A DNA stretch of 64,000 nucleotides from Caballeronia insecticola (GTDB lineage Bacteria; Pseudomonadota; Gammaproteobacteria; Burkholderiales; Burkholderiaceae). How positions within the stretch are numbered: position 1 is the first letter of the stretch; each line of letters begins with the position of its first letter. The position numbers and the translations under genes are program-made. The stretch lies in NCBI RefSeq assembly GCF_000402035.1, contig NC_021294.1, positions 496,001 to 560,000 of the forward strand, given 5' to 3'. The notes below the pieces were generated by a model. It was given only the letters and a program-made list of their open reading frames with translations, did not search any database and was not told where the DNA came from. Positions 59,180-64,000 of the stretch are shown piece by piece.

Positions 59180-60001
59180 ATGAACTCGACCCTCACGCAT
59201 TCACCCGTTCTTTCGACGACCGTCGGCACGCTGCTGCGCGAATGGCGTCAGCGACGACGCATGAGCCAGCTCGATCTCGCGGGCGAAGCGGACGTGTCCA
59301 CGCGTCATCTGAGCTTTGTCGAATCGGGGCGTTCTCTGCCGAGCCGCGAGATGCTGATGCGTCTGGCCGAGCAACTCGACGTGCCGCTGCGCGAACGCAA
59401 TACGCTCCTGATCGCCGCGGGCTATGCGCCGCTTTATCGCGAACGGGCGCTCGCCGATCCGCAACTCGCCGCCGCCCGCCGTGCAGTCGATCTGGTGCTG
59501 AAGGGCCACGAGCCTTATCCGGCGCTCGCGGTCGATCGTCACTGGACGATGGTCGCGGCCAATGCAGCGCTGGCGCCGCTGGTCGCGTCGGCGGATGCGG
59601 AACTGCTCGCGCCGCCGGTGAACGTGCTGCGCCTGTCGATGCATCCGCGCGGCCTGGCGAATGCCATCGACAACTGGGGCGAGTGGCGCGCGCATTTGCT
59701 TGCTCGCCTGCGCCGGCAGATCGAAGTCTCGGGCGACGCCACGCTCGTCGCGCTGCTCGCCGAACTCGACGCGTATCCCGCGCCCGCGCATGCCGGGCAC
59801 GCGCCGCGCGGGGAAACCGATCCGGTTGTCGTGCCGTTGCGCATGCGCACATCGCACGGCGTCCTTTCGTTCTTCAGCACGACGACGGTATTCGGCACGC
59901 CCGTCGATATCACGCTGTCGGAACTGGCGATCGAAGCCTTCTTTCCCGCCGACGACGCCACCGCCAACATCCTCCGCCAGCTCGCCGACGCGCGACGTTG
60001 A
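59180..60001 (+). CDS. XRE-family regulator with MmyB-like ligand domain
   Basis: 273 aa. N-terminal helix-turn-helix (about 14-70): LLREWRQRRRMSQLDLAGEADVSTRHLSFVESGRSLPSREML. The rest matches the MmyB-like domain of XRE regulators (AVDRHWTMVAANAALAPLV, LRLSMHPRGLANAIDNWGEW, VVPLRMRTSHGVLSFFSTTTVFGTPVDITLSELAIEAFFPAD), a PAS-like fold proposed to bind fatty acids or similar ligands. Divergent from motA across about 260 bp. Target genes are unknown. Confidence 0.9.
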   Translation: MNSTLTHSPVLSTTVGTLLREWRQRRRMSQLDLAGEADVSTRHLSFVESGRSLPSREMLMRLAEQLDVPLRERNTLLIAAGYAPLYRERALADPQLAAARRAVDLVLKGHEPYPALAVDRHWTMVAANAALAPLVASADAELLAPPVNVLRLSMHPRGLANAIDNWGEWRAHLLARLRRQIEVSGDATLVALLAELDAYPAPAHAGHAPRGETDPVVVPLRMRTSHGVLSFFSTTTVFGTPVDITLSELAIEAFFPADDATANILRQLADARR

Positions 60002-60128
60002 GCTTGCGTCGACGCGCGCGAGCTTACAGAATTGAACCTAGTCCGAGCACGCGGATCAATCAGACGTCAGGGGCGCTGATCGCGGCGCAACCTGGTCAGC
60101 TTTTGTCCAACTAACGCGGAAGGCAACG

Positions 60129-60401
60129 ATGATTCAAACATTCGAGCAAGTGATCGGCGGGCAAAACATGGCGTTCTGCGCGAGTCTCGCGGAGGGCGGC
60201 GGGCCGGCGCGCGTCATTATCAGCCGTGCGGATACGGCGGAGTCGCTCGTGATCGTCGAGGCCGACGGCATCATCGGCACGATCAAGGCGGAAGTGGAAG
60301 CACCGAGCACGCTCGTCGCCGATGCCGTGCGCAAGGCGCAAAACGAAGCGTTGATCGAACGCGCGCTGGAAACCGGCACCGTGCAGACAACGAGCCTGTA
60401 G
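60129..60401 (+). CDS. Hypothetical 90-aa protein
   Basis: The ATG follows GGAAGGCAACG. The protein has alternating strands and helices (FEQVIGGQNMAFCASLAEGGGPARVIISRADTAESLVIVEADGIIGTIKAEVE, then a helical VADAVRKAQNEALIERALE). No signal peptide or membrane span. Not recognised. A strong hairpin terminator follows 28 bp after the stop. Confidence 0.7.
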   Translation: MIQTFEQVIGGQNMAFCASLAEGGGPARVIISRADTAESLVIVEADGIIGTIKAEVEAPSTLVADAVRKAQNEALIERALETGTVQTTSL

Positions 60402-60429
60402 TTATCCATCGCAGACTCGCGAAGCAAAA

Positions 60430-60462
60430 ATGCCCGCGCGGCTCGAGTAGCCGCGCGGGCAT
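60430..60462. terminator. Bidirectional terminator
   Basis: A perfect 14-bp stem (ATGCCCGCGCGGCT/AGCCGCGCGGGCAT) with a 5-nt loop stands between two convergent genes. AAAAA on the left gives a T-run for minus-strand transcripts, and TTGCTTTG on the right serves the plus strand more weakly. Confidence 0.85.
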
Positions 60463-60489
60463 TGCTTTGTGCATTCGCGAAACCTGAAC

Positions 60490-60657
60490 CTACATGCGCG
60501 GCTCGCCGTTCTTCGGGTCGGCGGGCACCATCGGCGTGGCGGAATCCGGGCCGTCGGGCATGTCCGGATCGTCGGGATTCGGCGGGGCGTCCGGGTCGAG
60601 CAACTTGTCCGGGTCCGGTTCGAGCGGCTCGTCGGGCGAGCGGGGCATCGTCGACAT
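60490..60657 (-). CDS. Small Asp/Pro-rich acidic protein
   Basis: The ATG at 60657 follows AAGGAGAACACC; 55 aa. The protein is strongly acidic and proline-rich (PDEPLEPDPDKLLDPDAPPNPDDPDMPDGPD), without a hydrophobic core, and is presumably disordered. It lies 104 bp downstream of the MFS gene in the same direction, with a heptanucleotide repeat tract in the gap. Function unknown. Confidence 0.62.
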   Translation of the reverse strand: MSTMPRSPDEPLEPDPDKLLDPDAPPNPDDPDMPDGPDSATPMVPADPKNGEPRM

Positions 60658-60729
60658 GGTGTTCTCCTTGATGGATCGATGGCGTTCGTTCCAGCTCGAT
60701 GCTGCAACGCGCGTTCCCGCTGCGTCGCC

Positions 60730-60764
60730 TTCGTCGTTCGTTGTTCGTCGTTCGTCGTTCGTCA
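60730..60764. repeat. Heptanucleotide tandem repeat (TTCGTCG)5
   Basis: Five tandem heptads, three exact TTCGTCG and two with one change, cover 35 bp. They end exactly at the stop codon of the MFS exporter gene on the minus strand. A change in unit number would alter the distance to, or the read-through into, the small acidic protein gene. Confidence 0.85.
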
Positions 60765-62228
60765 TTCGGCTTCGTCCGCAAGCGGGCCGCCCGCGCGCGT
60801 CGCGTCATGGCTCTGGCGCGCGTTCGGCGAATTGCGCATGTACCGCGCGGTCAGCGCCGCGCATAGGAGCAGCGCGACGGAAATGCCCGCCGACCAGCGC
60901 ACTGCATCGACGATCGTTTCCGCGCCTTCGCCGTGACTCGCGAGCGCGCCGAACGCCGCGACGCCGATCGCGCCCGCCGCCTGCCGCGCCGTATTCAGCA
61001 CCGCCGACGCCGTGCCCGCGCGCTGCTGTCCGACGGTGCCGAGCAGCGCCGTGGTCATCGCGGGGACCGCGAGGCCCATGCCGGACGGAATCAGCAGGAA
61101 CGGCACGAGCAGCAGGGCGGTGGGCGTCGTTGCATCGACGAAACCAAGGGCGGCGAAACCGGCGGCGTCGAGCAGCGCGCCGAATATCATCGGGCCGCGG
61201 GAGCCGAAGCGCGCCACCACGGGTCCGCTCGCAAGATTCGAGATGAGAAAGCCGCCCGTTAGCGGCAGGAACGCGAGTCCGGTCTGCAAGGGCGAATGGC
61301 CGAGTACGCGCTGCAAATACAGGCTCAGCACGAACACCATCCCATAATAGGTGAGATTCACGCCGATGCCGAAGACGACCGCTGCGCTGAACGTGCGCTC
61401 GCCGAACAGCGAGAGCGGCAGCATCGGCGAGGCGCTGCGCCGCTCGATGGCGATGAACGCTCCGCCCGCCGCCAGCGCGAGCGCGAGGCCGCCCCATACG
61501 ACCGGATGCGCGAGTCCGAGCGGACGCAGTTCGATCACCGCGCCAACGAACGCAGCCAGCGCAACGATGGCGAGCGCCTGTCCCGGCAAGTCGATGCCAC
61601 GCGCTCGCTGTGCATGCTTCGGCCGAACGTTTTCGATCCACATAAACGTTGCCGCGATGCCCGCCGCGCAGATCGGCAGATTGACCCAGAAGATGCTGCG
61701 CCAGCCGAACGCCGCGATCAGCACGCCGCCGACAATCGGCCCCGCCGCGATCGACACCGCGCCCGCCGCCGTCCACAAGCCCACAGCGCGCGCCCGCAGA
61801 CGCCGGTCGTGGCCGCACGCCGCGTTCAGGAGCGCGAGCGAGTTCGGCAGCATTCCGGCGGCGCCGATGCCCTGCAACGCGCGCGCGGCGATCAGTTGCG
61901 GCGCATCGCGCGAAAAGGCGCACGCAAGCGACGCCAGCGCGAACAGCGCGAGTCCGCCGAGAAACATGCGCCGAGCGCCGAAGCGATCGCCGAGCGAGCC
62001 CGCCGAAAGCATGAGCGCCGAGAAGGCGAGCGCGTAACTGTCCACGGTCCATTGCAGGTTCGCGACGCCCGCGTGCAGATCGTGGCCGATGCTCGCCAGC
62101 GCCACGTTGACGATCGAGACATCGAGCTGGGAGACGACAAAGCCGACGCTGGTCGCGGTCACGACGAGCATCTGTCGCGCGGACAGGCGCGCGTCGGAGG
62201 AGGAAAGGTTCGAGTTCATGCCGTTCAT
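60762..62228 (-). CDS. MFS drug exporter, DHA2 (EmrB/QacA-like) family
   Basis: 488 aa with about 14 hydrophobic segments. Family motifs: FVVSQLDVSIVNVALASIGHDL in TM1, LSAGSLGDRFGARRMFLGGL (motif A) and RALQGIGAAGMLPNSLALL (motif B region), plus GPIVGGVLIAAFGWRSIFWVNLPI (motif C and TM5). It exports drugs or other organic compounds by proton antiport. Two candidate ATGs (62228 and 62219). No regulator gene is attached. Confidence 0.92.
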   Translation of the reverse strand: MNGMNSNLSSSDARLSARQMLVVTATSVGFVVSQLDVSIVNVALASIGHDLHAGVANLQWTVDSYALAFSALMLSAGSLGDRFGARRMFLGGLALFALASLACAFSRDAPQLIAARALQGIGAAGMLPNSLALLNAACGHDRRLRARAVGLWTAAGAVSIAAGPIVGGVLIAAFGWRSIFWVNLPICAAGIAATFMWIENVRPKHAQRARGIDLPGQALAIVALAAFVGAVIELRPLGLAHPVVWGGLALALAAGGAFIAIERRSASPMLPLSLFGERTFSAAVVFGIGVNLTYYGMVFVLSLYLQRVLGHSPLQTGLAFLPLTGGFLISNLASGPVVARFGSRGPMIFGALLDAAGFAALGFVDATTPTALLLVPFLLIPSGMGLAVPAMTTALLGTVGQQRAGTASAVLNTARQAAGAIGVAAFGALASHGEGAETIVDAVRWSAGISVALLLCAALTARYMRNSPNARQSHDATRAGGPLADEAE

Positions 62229-62299
62229 CGTAGACGCGTCGCGCGTTCGACGTTTCGGCGTGAGGTGAAACGTGGAAGTCGGCGGCTAGCGTGCCTGTT

Positions 62300-62460
62300 T
62301 GAAGAACGGCGTCGCGCATAGGGGGCGACGCGGACGCCATCGGGCTGAATTTCATCATCGGCGAGACGACGATCGGCGTAAGTCCGCCGAACACCGCATA
62401 CGTGATGTTGTGCGAGAACGAGATGCCCGAGAAGCGCACAGCGGCGGGAAGGCCTTCGCC
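62300..62460 (-). pseudogene. Fragment of an MHS-family (proline/shikimate-type) MFS transporter gene
   Basis: On the minus strand, between about 62460 and 62300, a frame reads LPAAVRFSGISFSHNITYAVFGGLTPIVVS, the characteristic TM9-10 region of MHS-family transporters (VRFSGIS, FGGLTP). It is open on both sides only into unrelated sequence, and no start or upstream half exists. The remnant covers roughly 50 codons and is followed by the DHA2 exporter gene. Confidence 0.55.
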
Positions 62461-62850
62461 ATCACGAACGGAATTCGTGATCCGCCGCCCGTTATCCGTG
62501 CTGCGCGACGCGACGGACTGTCGCGGGGCAGCTTGCAACGCGACGTCACGGCAAAACGACAGAAGCGGCACTCGCGAGCCAGACGCGCCGTTTTACATCA
62601 TAAAAGACGACATAAAAGCGCAAAATCGCCCGATTTTTCAAATGGTTGCGCGCGCGAAACGGGGTCTAAGCAAAAAGCGCGCCGTCACATGCCTTGACAA
62701 TTCGGACCAATCCGATGGGAAAGGGAGTCGCTGCTCTCCAGAATGCGCATCGAATTCCCCGTCTCATCGCGCGACGAGACGCCCTGCGGGCGCCCACGAT
62801 CGGCGTCCGCCCATTGTCTGTATGTAGTTGGACTCATCAGGTTAGACACC
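62461..62850. other. Intergenic region upstream of response regulator
   Basis: Between the transporter remnant and the regulator gene no gene is supported. The stretch at 62590-62660 is AT-richer than its surroundings and probably contains the regulator promoter, but no convincing -35/-10 pair is seen. Confidence 0.3.
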
Positions 62851-63594
62851 ATGCGCGTCGCCGTTTTGCAAACCGACCCCAGTTACCGAAATCTCATCAG
62901 CGACGTCGTTAAACGACTCGGCCATACCTGCGTCACGTTCGGGGACGGCCTCGTGCTGTCCAAAGCGTTGTCGCGTTCCACGGTCGATCTGCTGATCCTC
63001 GACTGGAACTCCACCGGCCTGTGCGGCCTCGACCTGCTCAAGTCCGTGCGTTCGAGCTTCGGCGAGCGCGTGCCCGTCATGTTCGCAACGCCGGACGGCG
63101 CCGAGCACAACGTAGTGTGCGCGCTGACCGCGGGCGCCGACGACTACGTCGTGTATCCGGTGCGTCCGGGCGAATTCGGCGCACGCGTCGAAGCGCTGCT
63201 GCGCCGCGCCTATCCCGGCACGTCCACGGCGTGTCTGGAAGTCGGCCCGTATCGCTTCGACGCCCGCCAGCAAACCGTCACGGTGCGCGGCAAGCCGGTC
63301 CAGTTGAGCGGCACGCAGTTCCGTCTCGCCCAACTGTTCTTCTCGAATATTGGCCGCGTGTTGTCGCGCGACCACATCTTCGCGATGGTCTGGGGCCGCG
63401 AATTCCGCGAAACCACACGCACCATCGACAGCCACGTTTCGCGTCTGCGTCTCGCGCTCGAAATCGAACCGGTCAACAACTTCCGCTTGCAGCCGGTGTA
63501 CAAGAGCGGTTATCGCTTGCTCCATCTGTACGATGAAGGCAAGGACACCGGCGAAGGCCACGTCGAGCCTGCGCCTGCACAGATCGCCGCTTAA
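62851..63594 (+). CDS. OmpR-type response regulator with atypical receiver
   Basis: ATG 62851 gives 247 aa. The receiver (1-115) keeps the phospho-acceptor Asp51 (LLILDWNSTGLCG) and Thr80. The N-terminal acidic pair is reduced to Thr8-Asp9 (VLQTDP), and the conserved Lys is replaced by Tyr102 (DDYVVYP). The winged-helix output domain (about 135-225) is normal: VQLSGTQFRLAQLFFSNIGRVLSRDHIF, TRTIDSHVSRLRLAL, YKSGYRLLHL. This suggests reduced dependence on phosphorylation. No kinase gene is adjacent. Confidence 0.9.
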   Translation: MRVAVLQTDPSYRNLISDVVKRLGHTCVTFGDGLVLSKALSRSTVDLLILDWNSTGLCGLDLLKSVRSSFGERVPVMFATPDGAEHNVVCALTAGADDYVVYPVRPGEFGARVEALLRRAYPGTSTACLEVGPYRFDARQQTVTVRGKPVQLSGTQFRLAQLFFSNIGRVLSRDHIFAMVWGREFRETTRTIDSHVSRLRLALEIEPVNNFRLQPVYKSGYRLLHLYDEGKDTGEGHVEPAPAQIAA

Positions 63595-63621
63595 AGTGGT
63601 CAATTCGGCGTCGGTCGAATG

Positions 63622-63651
63622 AAAAAATGCCGTCTTCGGACGGCATTTTTC
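63622..63651. terminator. Bidirectional UUCG terminator
   Basis: ATGCCGTC-TTCG-GACGGCAT forms an 8-bp stem closed by a TTCG tetraloop, with AAAAAA on one side and TTTTT on the other. It separates the response regulator gene from the convergent dapA-like gene. Confidence 0.93.
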
Positions 63652-63680
63652 GTTGGCGCGCGGTTTTTGCGGCGGATGCT

Positions 63681-64000
63681 TCAGATGGCCGGCAAGGCCG
63701 GGCGCGTCTCGATGCTGCGCCGGATCAGCGCTTCGACATCGCGCCGCTCCTCGCCCGCGAGCGGCAGTCGCGGCGGCCGCACAGGCTCCGTGCCCAGCCC
63801 GACGATCGTCTCCGCGAGCTTGATGTTCTGCACGAGCTTGTGCGACACGTCGAGTGCGAGCAGCGGCGCGAACCATCGGTAGATCGCGCGTGCTTCTTCC
63901 AGACGCCCCGCGCGAATGAGCTTGTAGATCGCGACCGTCTCGCGCGGAAATGCGCACACGAGCCCGGCAACCCAGCCGTGCGCGCCCATCAGAATCGCTT
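63681..64000 (-). CDS. Dihydrodipicolinate synthase (DapA) family protein, partial
   Basis: The minus-strand frame is open through the right edge, so only the C-terminal 106 residues are seen. GAHGWVAGLVCAFPRETVAIYKLIRAGRLEEARAIYRWFAPLLALD is the helical C-terminal part of the DHDPS/NAL aldolase family. The catalytic Lys and Tyr lie outside the window. Members include true DapA and sugar-acid or hydroxyproline-pathway lyases; which one cannot be told. Confidence 0.85.
   Translation of the reverse strand, partial: AILMGAHGWVAGLVCAFPRETVAIYKLIRAGRLEEARAIYRWFAPLLALDVSHKLVQNIKLAETIVGLGTEPVRPPRLPLAGEERRDVEALIRRSIETRPALPAI

Noticed and set aside
60805..62571. A 588-codon minus-strand frame upstream of and across the MFS exporter
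   Set aside because: Only its first part (about 62460-62300) carries recognisable protein sequence, the MHS transporter remnant; the rest is an out-of-frame shadow of the exporter.

Overview
The window is high-GC DNA typical of a beta-proteobacterium in the Burkholderiaceae. The gene content fits Paraburkholderia or Caballeronia best: tandem DUF4148 genes, a paired Hsp70/DUF2760 cassette, a NasS/NasT-controlled nitrate cluster, and an RND pump with its own two-component system. Genus assignment is inference from gene content, since there is no rRNA or other marker here.

Layout. 1-6261: remains of a chaperone-usher fimbrial cluster running straight into a bacteriocin-type (C39 peptidase) type I secretion cluster. 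The two meet inside one ORF: a fimbrial usher N-terminus fused in frame to the C-terminus of a HlyD/CvaA-type adaptor. 6272-18649: housekeeping and signalling genes: a TetR/DUF1348 divergent pair with twin operators, a CorA/ZntB transporter, a receiver protein, CheV, a CBS protein, a lipid kinase, a metallophosphoesterase, a PPC/DUF296 protein, a MAPEG protein, a carboxylesterase, a nucleoside hydrolase and a hybrid histidine kinase. 18931-25375: a small basic protein, the Hsp70-Hsp70-DUF2760 cassette and an adenosine-specific kinase. 25421-37005: nitrate and nitrite assimilation. Minus-strand cobA-nasT-nasS diverge from plus-strand narK-nirB-nirD-FAD oxidoreductase-nasA. The spacer carries tandem NtrC-like sites, a -24/-12 promoter, two hexaloop hairpins of the ANTAR-target type and an intrinsic terminator, so the control logic (NtrC/sigma54 start plus NasT antitermination) can be read from the DNA.

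37284-40467: a cluster of secreted Ser/Gly/Thr/Asn-rich proteins of unknown function, two of them tandem paralogues. 40490-48668: histidine kinase, OmpR regulator and a tripartite RND efflux pump, all on the minus strand. 48911-51294: two DUF4148 proteins and an Nramp metal transporter.

51300-57000 is an accessory island between the convergent 3' ends of mntH and motB. It carries a decayed GIY-YIG gene, a 275-aa protein with a C-terminal membrane segment, a translationally coupled HipA-like kinase and partner, a dense cluster of perfect inverted repeats, an operon of small proteins around a multi-span membrane protein, and an IS30-type transposase remnant. None has an established function here, and this is the best place to look for an undescribed system.

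57029-64000: motA-motB, an XRE regulator, small hypothetical genes, a DHA2-family MFS exporter, an MHS-family transporter remnant, a response regulator with an atypical receiver, and the 3' part of a dihydrodipicolinate-synthase-family gene cut by the window end.
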